Assembly (NCBI RefSeq): GCF_004122095.1
Contig: NZ_SAWZ01000004.1
Coordinates: 62,001-126,000, forward strand
Reading direction: 5' to 3'
Length of the DNA: 64,000 nt
From: Pseudoxanthomonas composti
GTDB taxonomy: Bacteria; Pseudomonadota; Gammaproteobacteria; Xanthomonadales; Xanthomonadaceae
Below, one piece after another: positions 45,187 through 54,399 of the stretch. The position numbers and the translations under genes are program-made. The notes beneath the pieces were generated by a model. It did not search any database, had not been told where the DNA came from, and saw nothing but the letters and a program-made list of their open reading frames with translations. Position 1 is the stretch's first letter; every line of letters begins with the position of its first letter.

Positions 45187-45585
45187 TCAGCCGACTTCGC
45201 CGTCCAGGTAATACCAGTGGCCGTCCTCACGGACGAAGCGGCTGCGCTCGTGCATGCGCTGGGCCGAGGCGCCGCCGATGCGGAAGCGCGCGACGAACTC
45301 GACCTCGGCGGTGTCCGCGCCGGTAACCCGGTGCGATTTGACCGACAGTCCCAGCCAGGTGGTGCCGGCGATGGCGTCATCGTCGGTGGACAGCTGCGCC
45401 GGGCGGGTGGAGGCGTGCCAGCTGCGCTGCAGGTAATCCGGCTTTTCCAGCACGTAGGCGCTGTAGCGCGAGCGCATCAACGCCTCGGCGTCGCGCGCTT
45501 CGGCGCCCTCGTGCAGCGGGCCGCAGCAGCGGGCGTAGCTGGCGCCGCTGCCGCAGGGACAGGCCTGGGCAGCGGGATCGGTCAT
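45187..45585 (-). CDS. YchJ family protein with SEC-C zinc motif
   Basis: 132 residues. The N-terminal SEC-C motif is [13 protein letters not shown] (about 9-21), a zinc site like that of Sec[23 protein letters not shown] and [14 protein letters not shown] are typical of the YchJ family. Its biochemical role is unknown. I chose [12 protein letters not shown] as start; nine residues upstream another ATG (MPASLRRPV) exists. It lies 67 nt downstream of folE on the same strand. Confidence 0.85.
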   Translation of the reverse strand: MTDPAAQACPCGSGASYARCCGPLHEGAEARDAEALMRSRYSAYVLEKPDYLQRSWHASTRPAQLSTDDDAIAGTTWLGLSVKSHRVTGADTAEVEFVARFRIGGASAQRMHERSRFVREDGHWYYLDGEVG

Positions 45586-45652
45586 GACCGGACGACGCAG
45601 GGATGCAGGCATGGCGGCCTCGCGGGCGTACTTTGGGGAAGGCAGGGCGGCT

Positions 45653-46255
45653 TCAGCGCTTGCCGCCGGCCTCGATGAAGCGCAGAAACTCGGCGCGGGT
45701 GCGCGCGTCCTCGCGGAAGGCGCCCAGCATCTTGCTGGTGACCATGCTGACCCCGCGCTTGTGCACGCCACGGGTGGTCATGCACTCGTGCGCGCCTTCC
45801 ACCACCACGCCCACGCCGCGCGGCTGCAGCACGTCCTGGATGCACTGGGCGATCTGCGCGGTCATCTTCTCCTGCACCTGGAAGCGCCGGGCGTAGGCAT
45901 CGACCACGCGCGCCAGCTTGCTGATGCCCACCACCTTGCCGTCGGGCAGGTAGCCCACGTGGACCCTGCCGATGATCGGCGCCATGTGGTGCTCGCAGTG
46001 GCTTTCGTACTCGATGTCGCGCAGCACGATCAGCTCGTCGTAGCCGGCCACCTCCTCGAAGGTGCGGGCCAGGTACTCGCGCGGGTCGCGCTGGTAGCCG
46101 CTGAACCAGTCGCCGTAGGCCTTGGCCACGCGCTTGGGCGTGTCCAGCAGGCCCTCGCGCTGCGGGTCTTCGCCGGCCCAGCGCAGCAGGGTGCGCACCG
46201 CCTCCTCGGCCTGGTCGCGGCTGACCCCGCCGCGGGTGTTGTCCGAATCGCTCAT
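45653..46255 (-). CDS. folE: GTP cyclohydrolase I
   Basis: 200 residues. It converts GTP to dihydroneopterin triphosphate, the first step of tetrahydrofolate synthesis. The zinc ligands are in CEHHMAPI (about 91) and HECMTTRGV (about 160); the catalytic His and Gln/Lys contacts lie in [12 protein letters not shown] and GISKLARVV. The start [20 protein letters not shown] gives a normal length. It is divergent from the GH92 gene, with no riboswitch seen in the 250-bp gap. Confidence 0.95.
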   Translation of the reverse strand: MSDSDNTRGGVSRDQAEEAVRTLLRWAGEDPQREGLLDTPKRVAKAYGDWFSGYQRDPREYLARTFEEVAGYDELIVLRDIEYESHCEHHMAPIIGRVHVGYLPDGKVVGISKLARVVDAYARRFQVQEKMTAQIAQCIQDVLQPRGVGVVVEGAHECMTTRGVHKRGVSMVTSKMLGAFREDARTRAEFLRFIEAGGKR

Positions 46256-46506
46256 GCCCGAAGATCCAGCCTGGTAAGCCCGAGAGGCCGGGCATGGTAC
46301 CGGACCGGCCCGCGGGCGTCTGCGCCCCGGCCATGGAACGCTTCGGTCCGCGGTCATCTGCCTGAAGCCGCCCGGCCAGCGGCGCGCCTGTGGCCAGCCG
46401 CCCGGCCCGGCGCGGCAATGCCATCGCCTGCAACAACGATCTGCGAGGATGTCGCCCCCGAGGCCGCCACCGCCGCTGGCGATGCGCCCGTCCGCAGTGA
46501 GTGCCG

Positions 46507-48591
46507 ATGTCCCTGCCTGCCCGCAAGACCGCCCTGTTCCCGCGTGTGTCCCTGTCGCTGTGCCTGTTGTGCTGCAGCTGGCTGCCTGCCACCGGTGTCG
46601 CGGCCGCGCAGCCCTCGGCGGTGGATCTGGTCGATCCGCTGGTGGGCACCCAGGGCGACCATGGGCAGCTGACGCCAGCGGTGAGCGTGCCCTTCGGGCT
46701 GGTGCAGCTGGGCCCGGACACGCAGCCGGGCAATCACATGGGCTACGACTACGCCGATGGGCTGCTGCGTGGCTTTTCGCATACGCGCGCGGTGGGCGTG
46801 GGCTGCGGCGGTGGCGGCGGCGACCTGCTGGTGCGTGTGGACTACGCCGGCGACGAGACGCGCCCGGCGCCGATCGACAAGACCAGCGAGGTGGCAACGC
46901 CCGGCCGCTACCGCCTGCGCTATGGCCGCGACGGCATCGAGGCCGAGTTGGCCGCCACCAACGCCGCCGGCATCGCCCGCTTCACCCTGCCACGCGCCGG
47001 ACGCGTGGTGGTGACCCTGGATGCCATGCACAGCTACGCCAAGCGTATCGATGCGCGCTGGGACTCCACGCAGGCCGGTGCGCTGCGTGGCGCCTTGCAG
47101 GGCGGCACCGTGTGCGATGAAGGCGTGTACCGGCTGTGGTTCGCCAGCGCCCTGCGGCACAACGGCCGCCCGCTCGGCGACCAGGCCAGCCCCGATGCCC
47201 AGCAGCGCCTGCGCTTCGCGCTGGAGGTCGCCGCCGGCGATACGGTGGAACTGCGCAGCGCGTTTTCCACTGTCGATGGCGACTCGGCCGCGCGCGTGCT
47301 GGCCAGGGAACTGGGCACACAGTCGCTGGAGCAGGTGCAGGCGGCCACGCGCCAGGCCTGGCGCCAGGCGCTGGCGCGCATCGAGATCGAGGGCGGCGAT
47401 GCGCAGCGACGCGCGCTGTTCTACACCTCGCTCTTCCATGCCCTGCAGTCGCCTTCGCGTATCGACGATGTCGATGGCCGCTACCGCGCCGCCGATGGCG
47501 TGGTGCGCCAGGTGGAACGCGGCCATCACCGCTACTCGGGCTGGGCGGTGTGGGACAACTACCGCACCCAGCTGCCGCTGCTGGCGTTGATCGACCCGCA
47601 GCGCAGCGCCGACATCGCCGCCTCCCTGGCCGAGCTGTACGCCATCGGCAAGCCGCAGTGGTCCACGCGCACCGAGCCATTCATCACCGTGCGCACCGAA
47701 CACGCCGGCATCGCCCTGCTGGATTTCCTGCGCAAGGGCGTGGGTGGCGTGGATGCCAAGGCGCTGCTGCCGCGCATGGCGGCCGATAGCGCCAGCCTGC
47801 AACGCACCACGCCGGACCAGATCATCGAAGCGGCCTACGACGACTGGGCGGTGTGGCAGCTGGCCAAGGATCTGGGCCAGGACCGGATCGCGCGCGACTT
47901 CGAACAGCGCGCGCTGTCCTACCGGCCGATGTGGCTGCAGGTCTTCCGCGACATCGCCCCGGATTTCGACACCGTGCGTGCGCGCGGCCTGTACCAGGGC
48001 ACGCTGTGGCAATACCGCTGGGCCGGCGTGTTCGACCTGGACTGGCTGCGCGGTCAGGCCCTGGGTCCGGCGCGCTTCGATGCGCAGCTGCGGCAGTTCT
48101 TCGACGAGAACCGCTACAACATGACCAACCAGCCGGATATCCAGGTCCCGGCGATGTATGCCCTCACCACCACGCCGGCGCGCGGCCAGGCGCTGGTCGA
48201 GCGACTGCTCACCCAGCCGATCGATCACGCCTACGCCAACGAGGGCAACCGCAAGACGCCCTGGCACGGGCGCAGCTTTGCCCTGGAGCCGATGGGCTTT
48301 GCCGACGGCATGGACGACGACGCCGGCTGCATGTCGGCCTGGTATGTGTGGAACTCGCTGGGCCTGTATCCGCTGGTGCTGGGGCAGCCGCGTTACGTGG
48401 TCAGCGCGGTGCCGGCCTTCCCGCGCGTGCGCCTGCATCCGCAGCCCGGGCGCACCCTCACGATCGAGCGGCAGGGTGAGGGCACCTCGGTGAAGGCGGT
48501 GGAGATCGATGGCAAGGCCATGCCGCTACCGTGGATCGATCACGCCGCGCTGCTGCGCCAGACCACCCTGCGGATGCGCACCGGCGACTGA
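46507..48591 (+). CDS. GH92 family alpha-mannosidase, exported
   Basis: 694 residues. Signal peptide about 1-34 ([19 protein letters not shown]). GH92 landmarks in order: [25 protein letters not shown] (about 38-62), [28 protein letters not shown], and the C-terminal (alpha/alpha)6 part with [28 protein letters not shown], and [21 protein letters not shown]92 enzymes are calcium-dependent exo-alpha-mannosidases that trim N-glycan-like mannose. An in-frame GTG at 46501 is an alternative start. It stands alone. Confidence 0.92.
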   Translation: MSLPARKTALFPRVSLSLCLLCCSWLPATGVAAAQPSAVDLVDPLVGTQGDHGQLTPAVSVPFGLVQLGPDTQPGNHMGYDYADGLLRGFSHTRAVGVGCGGGGGDLLVRVDYAGDETRPAPIDKTSEVATPGRYRLRYGRDGIEAELAATNAAGIARFTLPRAGRVVVTLDAMHSYAKRIDARWDSTQAGALRGALQGGTVCDEGVYRLWFASALRHNGRPLGDQASPDAQQRLRFALEVAAGDTVELRSAFSTVDGDSAARVLARELGTQSLEQVQAATRQAWRQALARIEIEGGDAQRRALFYTSLFHALQSPSRIDDVDGRYRAADGVVRQVERGHHRYSGWAVWDNYRTQLPLLALIDPQRSADIAASLAELYAIGKPQWSTRTEPFITVRTEHAGIALLDFLRKGVGGVDAKALLPRMAADSASLQRTTPDQIIEAAYDDWAVWQLAKDLGQDRIARDFEQRALSYRPMWLQVFRDIAPDFDTVRARGLYQGTLWQYRWAGVFDLDWLRGQALGPARFDAQLRQFFDENRYNMTNQPDIQVPAMYALTTTPARGQALVERLLTQPIDHAYANEGNRKTPWHGRSFALEPMGFADGMDDDAGCMSAWYVWNSLGLYPLVLGQPRYVVSAVPAFPRVRLHPQPGRTLTIERQGEGTSVKAVEIDGKAMPLPWIDHAALLRQTTLRMRTGD

Positions 48592-48609
48592 TCGCCACTG
48601 CGCGAGCGG

Positions 48610-49161
48610 TCAGTCGGCCGCGGCCTTGGGTGCGCCCAGGCTGTTGCTGTACATGCCTGAGCGGTCGAAGCAGCAGGCGCGGCGCTGGCCCTTGGCCAGC
48701 TTGTCGCAGGCCACGCCGATGCGCTTGATGCGGGTCTGGGCCTTCTTGCCCGAGACGATCCAGTAAATCCAGTCGCGTCGCGCGATGGCGGTGATGTCGT
48801 GCCAGGTCGCACGCGCGGCGGCGTTGTCGTCCAGCGCCTGGCGCAGATCGGCAGGCACCTGGGGTTCGGGCTCTTCGGACACCGGCGCCATCGAAACGGC
48901 GACCGTGTCGCCGACCTCGGCCCCGGCCGTGCGGCGTAGGGTGGCGTCCACCTTCAACCAGTGGCTGCCCTGCCCGTCCGGCTCCAGCGTGGCCTGGAAC
49001 GACGCGCCCGCCAGGGTGCCTTCCACGCTGACCATGCTGCGGGTGGGCAGCTTGGCGGTGGCGGCCGCCGGCAGCAGGAGGAAGCTCCAGTCGGCGTGTT
49101 CGGGCGTTGCTGGCCGCAGCAGCTTCGCCTTGAAGTTCACCTTGCCCATGGACGTGGCCAT
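48610..49161 (-). CDS. YdeI/OmpD-associated family protein with DUF1905
   Basis: 183 residues. The N-terminal DUF1905-like domain (about 5-90; WSFLLLPAAATAKLPTRSMVSVEGTLAG) is followed by a YdeI-type domain: VPADLRQALDDNAAARATWHDITAIARRDWIYWIVSGKKAQTR in outline. The last 30 residues (LAKGQRRACCFDRSGMYSN) are basic and Cys-containing. Such proteins are widespread and mostly uncharacterised. A second in-frame ATG four codons later (MGKVNF) is an alternative start. It converges on GH92 with a 19-nt gap. Confidence 0.8.
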   Translation of the reverse strand: MATSMGKVNFKAKLLRPATPEHADWSFLLLPAAATAKLPTRSMVSVEGTLAGASFQATLEPDGQGSHWLKVDATLRRTAGAEVGDTVAVSMAPVSEEPEPQVPADLRQALDDNAAARATWHDITAIARRDWIYWIVSGKKAQTRIKRIGVACDKLAKGQRRACCFDRSGMYSNSLGAPKAAAD

Positions 49162-49207
49162 GCGGGTGTCAACGATCAGAGAGGTTCAAGGAGGCCGATG
49201 CCGGCTC

Positions 49208-49741
49208 TCAGGACACCGTCGTGGGTTGCGCCACGCCCGACCGCAGGCGCAGCTGGCGCATCCGCCACCATAGCCCACCGACGTGCACCAGCGAGTACAC
49301 CACCAGCGTGGCGGCGATGCCCATGGTCAGCGGGCTGGCCTGGGTGCCGGACATCGCGCCGCCCCCGCCGAAGCCGCCATCGGCCCAGCGCCAGGCCAGC
49401 CGCGCCAGCAGCAGCACCATCAGGCCGGCGCCGATCCATGGATTGGGCGTGTACCAGCCACGTGCATCGGACCATTCGGCGTGGGTGTGACGCAGCGAGA
49501 ACGCGCCGAGCGCAGCGCCCGCCAGCGCGCCAAGCGCGATGCCCGGGGCGACCCCCGGCAGCCCGTAGGCGGCAAAGGCCAGCAGTCCGGCCACCAGCGC
49601 CAGCAGCGCCAGGCGCAGGCCCGCGCGCACCGGCTGCCAGGGCTGGCGGCCGAAGCTGCGACGGATGCGCCGGTAGTAGATGAAGGCGATGGCGGCCACC
49701 GACAGGTACGGGGTCAGCGGCGCGATGGCGTGGGCAGGCAT
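49208..49741 (-). CDS. DUF1453/CcdC-like membrane protein
   Basis: 177 residues with about four to five hydrophobic segments: YLSVAAIAFIYYRRI, LALLALVAGLLAFAAYGLPG, IALGALAGAALGAFSLRHTHA, WIGAGLMVLLLARLAW and TLVVYSLVHVGGLWW. The YYRRIRRSFGRQPW and RHTHAEWSDARGWYTPNPWIG segments resemble the DUF1453 (CcdC) family of membrane proteins, whose role is unknown. It lies between the YdeI gene and the membrane-protein pair on the same strand. Confidence 0.6.
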   Translation of the reverse strand: MPAHAIAPLTPYLSVAAIAFIYYRRIRRSFGRQPWQPVRAGLRLALLALVAGLLAFAAYGLPGVAPGIALGALAGAALGAFSLRHTHAEWSDARGWYTPNPWIGAGLMVLLLARLAWRWADGGFGGGGAMSGTQASPLTMGIAATLVVYSLVHVGGLWWRMRQLRLRSGVAQPTTVS

Positions 49742-49858
49742 GGCGAACTCCCTTCAAAGGTGGTGTGCAGGATGGCGCGCCGCGCCCGGCGCGCGTAGTG
49801 CCAAGTGTCACCTTCCGCACAGGCCGGGTGGCGGGCCTGGCGCGCGACCGGGCCGGGC

Positions 49859-50326
49859 TCAGTAGGCGGCCGCAGCCTGATCCGCTGCGTGCTTCTCATC
49901 GCTCTCGGATTCCGGCGTCCAGCTGCGGGTGAAGCACTGCCGCCCGGCGCCATGCAGCCAATTCTCCCGGCGCGCCGGTGCCTGCTCGCTGGCCGTATCG
50001 GTGGTGAAACTGGCGCAGACCTCGAAGCGGCGCGCGTCGAGCACCTTGTAGCCGTAGGGCTGGGCCGTGTCCGGGTCGATGATGGCCAGGCGCAGCCCCG
50101 GCCTGGTCGCCAGCGTGGTGAGGTCCGCTGCCAGCGCGCCAGTCTCGTCGGCATGACTGCGCGCAGTTGCCACGATGCGCTTCAGATCCTCGGCGCGGCG
50201 CTCGTCCAGGCGCATGACGCGCTGCTGCGTGGGTGTGCCCATCACCACCACCGCGGCGATCACCGTGGCGATGATCAGCAAGGTGGCCGCCACCAGCAGG
50301 GCCTGTCCGAAGCGACGCGTGTTCAT
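49859..50326 (-). CDS. Membrane-anchored protein of unknown function
   Basis: 155 residues. One N-terminal transmembrane helix, FGQALLVAATLLIIATVIAAVVVMG, is followed by a soluble periplasmic or cytoplasmic part with LKRIVATARSHADETGALAADL, LRLAIIDPDTAQPYGYKVLDARRFEVCASFTTD and two Cys. The DPDTAQPYGYKVL...FEVCA pattern is like proteins found next to DUF5671 genes. The start codon overlaps the DUF5671 stop by four bases, so they are translationally coupled. The function is unknown. Confidence 0.7.
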   Translation of the reverse strand: MNTRRFGQALLVAATLLIIATVIAAVVVMGTPTQQRVMRLDERRAEDLKRIVATARSHADETGALAADLTTLATRPGLRLAIIDPDTAQPYGYKVLDARRFEVCASFTTDTASEQAPARRENWLHGAGRQCFTRSWTPESESDEKHAADQAAAAY

Positions 50327-50967
50327 GCTTCCACCTCCTCGCGGCGCAGGTCCAGCAGGTAGTAGCTGAAGATGCCGCCGGCGATGGCGGCCACCACCAC
50401 CACCTTGAGCACGAAACGCACGCTCAGCTCGCCGCCCAGCACGTTGAACACCAGCACCGCCATGTCGCTGATCAGGGTGGTCGCCGCGATGAAGAGCGTC
50501 AAATAGGTCAGCCAGCGGCGCACGGCGGACAGCCGCTTGACCGGGCTGTGCGCAAGCTCGCGCGAGAGCTTGCGCGCCACCAGCAGGAACACCGGATAGG
50601 CAATGAGAATCCAGGCCACCGACCAGCGCATGGACTGATGCCCGCGCGTCCACGGTGCGTCGTAGGTACTCGCATCTGGAAAGGCATAGTTGATCAGGTC
50701 GAACAGCAGGCTGCCGGTGTGGAAGGCCCACAGATACAGCGTGGCGAACAGCACCAGGTAGAAGAACGCCTCGCGCGCGGACAGGTACGGCCGCGGGCGC
50801 GGCACCGGCACGGGAAAGTCCACATCGGCATACGTCGACAGCGCACTGCGCACCTGTTCGGGCGGCCAGCCCGCCTGCGCGAGGATGGCCTGCACCTGCG
50901 CCCGGGACTGCCCTTGCGCCAGCGCATCGCGCACGAAACGCTCCAGGTCCTGTGTTGCAGCGGCCAT
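50323..50967 (-). CDS. DUF5671 domain membrane protein
   Basis: 214 residues. A 50-residue N-terminal part (QDLERFVRDALAQGQSRAQVQAILAQAGWPPEQVRSAL) looks like a small helical repeat motif. Four hydrophobic helices follow: AFFYLVLFATLYLWAFHTGSLLFDLI, SVAWILIAYPVFLLVA, YLTLFIAATTLISDMAVLVFNV and VVVVAAIAGGIFSYYLLDL. This matches DUF5671. AAGGAGCT sits at the right distance before the ATG. It is coupled to the downstream gene at 49859. The function is unknown. Confidence 0.78.
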   Translation of the reverse strand: MAAATQDLERFVRDALAQGQSRAQVQAILAQAGWPPEQVRSALSTYADVDFPVPVPRPRPYLSAREAFFYLVLFATLYLWAFHTGSLLFDLINYAFPDASTYDAPWTRGHQSMRWSVAWILIAYPVFLLVARKLSRELAHSPVKRLSAVRRWLTYLTLFIAATTLISDMAVLVFNVLGGELSVRFVLKVVVVAAIAGGIFSYYLLDLRREEVEA

Positions 50968-51177
50968 GTCCAGCTCCTTGCCTCGACTGGCGCGCAGCCT
51001 AGCGCATCGGTCGCCGGCTTTGGGCGCACCCAGGTGAACCGGCCCCCGCCATCGACCGCCCCTGTCCCCGTGCAAACGGTGGGCGCGAAGGGGGACACGT
51101 TACGATGCCCGCATCCCCCCCGCCGCCCGCGCTTGTCCCCGCATGAAGTTCAACACCCCCGACGCGGTGTCGATGGC

Positions 51178-52095
51178 ATGAGCCTGGCCTCGACCCGCGC
51201 CGAGCCCCGGGCGCCGTCCCGCGTGGAGCGGCTGCAGCGCTGGATCGCCGGCAGCGTCAGCCTGCTGCTGCATGTGCTGCTGATCCTGGTGCTGCTGTAT
51301 TCGTCCAAGCCCACCGTGACCACGCCGCAGGGCGCGGCCAGCGGCAGCCGCACGCGGGTGGATTTCATCGGCGAAACCCGCGAGCCCGCCCCGCCCACCA
51401 AGCAGCCCCCCAGCCCGCCGCGCAAGCAGAAGCCCAGGACCGCCGAGCCGCCGCCGGCCGCCTCGAAGGTGCAGACCACCCTGGTGGATCAGTCCGAAGA
51501 CCCGGTGCCGCCACCGGCCGAGGACACCGCCCAGGCCAAGGCGCCACCGCGCCGGCCGCGTCCGCCGCAGCCCCCGGCCGAACCGCAACCGGAGCCCACT
51601 CCGCCCACGCCTCAGGACGCCCCCCAGCCGGTGCAAGCGCAGACCCCGCCCAACCCGCCGCCGCCTTCGACCGTGCAGCGCCCGCGCACCTGGGGCAAGC
51701 CGCCGGGCTACATCGAGCAGGACGCCGCGCCGGAAAACGCCGGCCTGGCCAACAGCCCGGCCATGAGCAACGGCCGCGGCCGCGACATGACCAACGCCGG
51801 GCCGTCCATGGAGCTGGGCGGCTACCTGGTCTATTACGACGTGCTCAGCGAGGACAAGCTGCGCGCGTGGAAGCACAAGGGCATCAAGGAGCTGTCCATC
51901 CCCCTGCCCGGTACCCGCTACTACATGGTCTGCGAGCTGGAGATCGCCCTGCGCCGCGGCTCGGGCAAGTGCCGCGCGCTGGACCCTTACGATCCTGAGA
52001 TGAAGTCCATCGGCGATGCCCGCGAAGTGGTGACCATGCTGCAGGTCTATAAGCAGGGCGAGTTGGTGTGGCGCGGGCCGGGGCCGTACAAGTGA
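51178..52095 (+). CDS. TonB-like proline-rich membrane-anchored protein
   Basis: 305 residues. A cytoplasmic N-terminus leads into one helix (IAGSVSLLLHVLLILVLLY, about 24-42), then a long Pro/Lys/Glu/Gln-rich linker (about 70-185) of the kind that spans the periplasm in TonB. The C-terminal domain (about 215-305; GGYLVYYDVLSEDKLRAWKHKG, YYMVCELEIALRRGSGKC, MLQVYKQGELVWRGPGPYK) is not the standard TonB C-terminal fold. It could be a new cell-envelope anchor. It reads alone, upstream of a Tat-exported aminotransferase. Not recognised further. Confidence 0.65.
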   Translation: MSLASTRAEPRAPSRVERLQRWIAGSVSLLLHVLLILVLLYSSKPTVTTPQGAASGSRTRVDFIGETREPAPPTKQPPSPPRKQKPRTAEPPPAASKVQTTLVDQSEDPVPPPAEDTAQAKAPPRRPRPPQPPAEPQPEPTPPTPQDAPQPVQAQTPPNPPPPSTVQRPRTWGKPPGYIEQDAAPENAGLANSPAMSNGRGRDMTNAGPSMELGGYLVYYDVLSEDKLRAWKHKGIKELSIPLPGTRYYMVCELEIALRRGSGKCRALDPYDPEMKSIGDAREVVTMLQVYKQGELVWRGPGPYK

Positions 52096-52159
52096 GTCGG
52101 GCGTGGGTTTGGCGCGATGGATGGGGTGACAGGCTGACAGCGGTGCGCCGCTGGGTGGG

Positions 52160-52195
52160 GCGAGGAGTGAGTGGAGAGGAGTGAGGAGTGAGGAA
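52160..52195. repeat. GAGGAGTGAG-type repeat cluster
   Basis: Several imperfect GAGGAGTGAG copies lie in the 288-bp gap after the TonB-like gene. They are the same family as the 44.8-kb heptamers. A GGAGAT ribosome-binding site precedes the next gene. Confidence 0.55.
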
Positions 52196-52383
52196 AGGCG
52201 AGGGCGCTATCTCCCGCCACCTTTTGTTTTTGACTGCGGCCGTCTCCGCTGGGAGCGCTGGCTTTGGCATTTCGAATGGCGACCTTGGAGCGCGTCTGGT
52301 GCGGGGTCCCAACGCCGCTGGCGATGCTGCAGCGCAACTGCTAGCGTTACGGAATAACACTTCCACAACCGGAGATCCGTCGC

Positions 52384-53679
52384 ATGGGCAGTCGCAGGAC
52401 CTTTCTGAAGCTGTCTGCCTCGGCGGCCGCCTCCGCCGTGCTCAGCCCGCTGGCAGCGGCCGAGCTGACCGCCGGCATTCCGGCGACCACGCAGTCCCCG
52501 CAGGCGCTGGCCCGCGACGAGGCGCATTGGCAGGCCATTCGCGCGCTGTACCCAGACCAGGGCGATGTGATCAATCTGGAACACGGCTACTGGGGCAAGA
52601 TGTCCACTACAGTGGAACAGGCCCTGGCCCGTAATACCCACAAGGTCAACCAGGAACTGTCCTGGTACGCGCGCCGCGATTACCCGGCCGACTTCCAGGC
52701 CGCGCGCAAGGCCACCGCCGATGCGCTGGGCGTGCAGGCCAACGAGCTGATGCTCACCCGCAACGCCACCGAATCCTTCGTCAACCTCATCACCCAGTAC
52801 AGCGGCCTGCGCGCGGGCGATGCGGTGCTGTGGGCCGATGCCGACTATCCCGAGTTCAAGCGCATGATGGCCTGGCTGGCCAGCGAGCGCGGCGTGCAGG
52901 GCCACATGCTCTCGCTGCCGGCCAGGGGCACCGATGAGGACTACTACGCCGCCTACCAGCAGGCTTTCGACGACCAACCCAATCTCAAGCTGATCCTGCT
53001 GACCCACGTCAGCAACCAGCATGGCCTGGTGCTGCCGGTGCGCCGCATCGCCGCGCTCGCCAGGCAGAGGGGCATCGCGGTGATCTGCGATTGCGCCCAA
53101 TCCTGGGGCCTGCTGGATTTCACCCTGCCGCAGCTCGATGTGGACTGGGCGGTGTTCAACCTGCACAAGTGGATCGGCTCGCCGGTCGGCGTGGGCGCGC
53201 TGTACATGCGTCAGGGCTCGTTGGCCGCCGTGAAGCCCTTCCCCGGCGAGCCGGCCGGCGATGACGACGTGGCCAACCGCGTGCATCTGGCCACCTCGGA
53301 CTTCGCCGCCTTCCTGACCGTGCCCGAGGCCCTGGCCTTTCACCGCGCCATCGGCCCGGCCAACAAGCAGGCCCGCCTTAAATACCTGCGCGAGCTGTGG
53401 GTCGCCCCATTGGCCGATTCGCCCGACGTGGAAATCCTCGGCCCGGCCAGCATGGCCAATGCCAGCGGCATGGGCGGCTTCCGCCTGCGCGGCAAGGGCG
53501 CCAAGGCCGAGGTGAGCGCCTTGCAGGCGCGCCTGGAGAAGGAGTTCGGCATCTTCACCGTGGTGCGCAACGACCTGGCCAGCGGCGCCTGCATCCGCGT
53601 CACACCGCAGACCTTCACCCCTGCCCGCCACCTGCAGGCGCTGGTGGAGGCGGTACGGAAGATCGCCGCGACCGCTTAG
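52384..53679 (+). CDS. Tat-exported class V aminotransferase (isopenicillin N epimerase-like)
   Basis: 431 residues. A twin-arginine signal, GSRRTFLKLSASAAASAVLSPLAAAE, is followed by a PLP-dependent class V fold. The PLP lysine is Lys262 in VFNLHKWIGSPVGVGALYM; RNATESFVNLI and DCAQSWGLLDFTLP contribute the phosphate and pyridine-ring contacts (the Asp in ICDCAQSWG). The length is normal. Export of a PLP enzyme to the periplasm is unusual and fits isopenicillin-N-epimerase-like relatives of the Xanthomonadaceae. The substrate is unknown. Confidence 0.88.
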   Translation: MGSRRTFLKLSASAAASAVLSPLAAAELTAGIPATTQSPQALARDEAHWQAIRALYPDQGDVINLEHGYWGKMSTTVEQALARNTHKVNQELSWYARRDYPADFQAARKATADALGVQANELMLTRNATESFVNLITQYSGLRAGDAVLWADADYPEFKRMMAWLASERGVQGHMLSLPARGTDEDYYAAYQQAFDDQPNLKLILLTHVSNQHGLVLPVRRIAALARQRGIAVICDCAQSWGLLDFTLPQLDVDWAVFNLHKWIGSPVGVGALYMRQGSLAAVKPFPGEPAGDDDVANRVHLATSDFAAFLTVPEALAFHRAIGPANKQARLKYLRELWVAPLADSPDVEILGPASMANASGMGGFRLRGKGAKAEVSALQARLEKEFGIFTVVRNDLASGACIRVTPQTFTPARHLQALVEAVRKIAATA

Positions 53680-54399
53680 CGCATACGCGCGCGGCAGCAG
53701 GCCATTTGGGAATGCCGTCGATCCGTACACCGTCGTTCGTCCGCATTGCCACAACGGCCGGGCATGGCAGCGCACCGGGCCTGCGATGGGTCGCGGGATC
53801 CCCGGTGGACAAGCTTCGCGTTGTCCACCCTACGCAAGGCGCGCCCGCGCAGCCGGTGCGACACCCTCCCAAGCCGTAGGGTGGATGACGCTCCTCCATC
53901 CACCATCGCCATCCATCAGCGCCCGCGCAATCGAACGAAAGCGCCCACGTCCACAAAGACGCGCTCCCAAATCAAGAACACCTCGCGCCGCTCCACCCGA
54001 CCAGCCCCGCAAACCCAGCGATCGGGCACGGCGGCGCACAGTGGATGCAACGCGTCGCCGAATCCCCGGTGGACAAGCTTCGCGTTGTCCACCCTACGCG
54101 ACACCGCCCAGCCTGGGTGACACCCTCACCCGTAGGGTGGATGACGCTCCTCCATCCACCATCGCCATCCATCAGCGCCGGCACAGTTGAAGCGAAAGCG
54201 CCGACATCCAGAGCGACCCACTTTCCGATAAAACACCGCACGCCATTCCACCCAACCAGCTCCAGAGAATGCGGCACCGCAGCGCAGCATCATCCCGACC
54301 CGCTGCCCACCGCACCCGCAGCGTGCGCCCCACGCCCGGACTGCGCCGAGCCCTGGCCAGCGGCTAGACTGCGCCCCGGGGACATACGGAAATCCAGGG
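53680..54399. other. 720-bp intergenic region with a tandem duplication
   Basis: No supported gene. It is filled by two diverged copies of a 260-bp unit (listed separately), each with two hairpins. The apparent reading frames in it are low-complexity shadows. Confidence 0.6.
53795..54290. repeat. About 260-bp tandem duplication with paired hairpins
   Basis: Two head-to-tail copies start near 53795 and 54058. Each contains GGTGGACAA...TTGTCCACC, a 9-bp stem around GCTTCGCG, then after 40-50 nt a second hairpin GGTGGATG...CATCCACC preceded by CGTAGG. The hairpins face each other (CCCTACG ... CGTAGGG), like a REPIN-type unit. The distal halves have diverged strongly; the hairpin halves have not, implying selection or recent spread. 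Confidence 0.65.
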
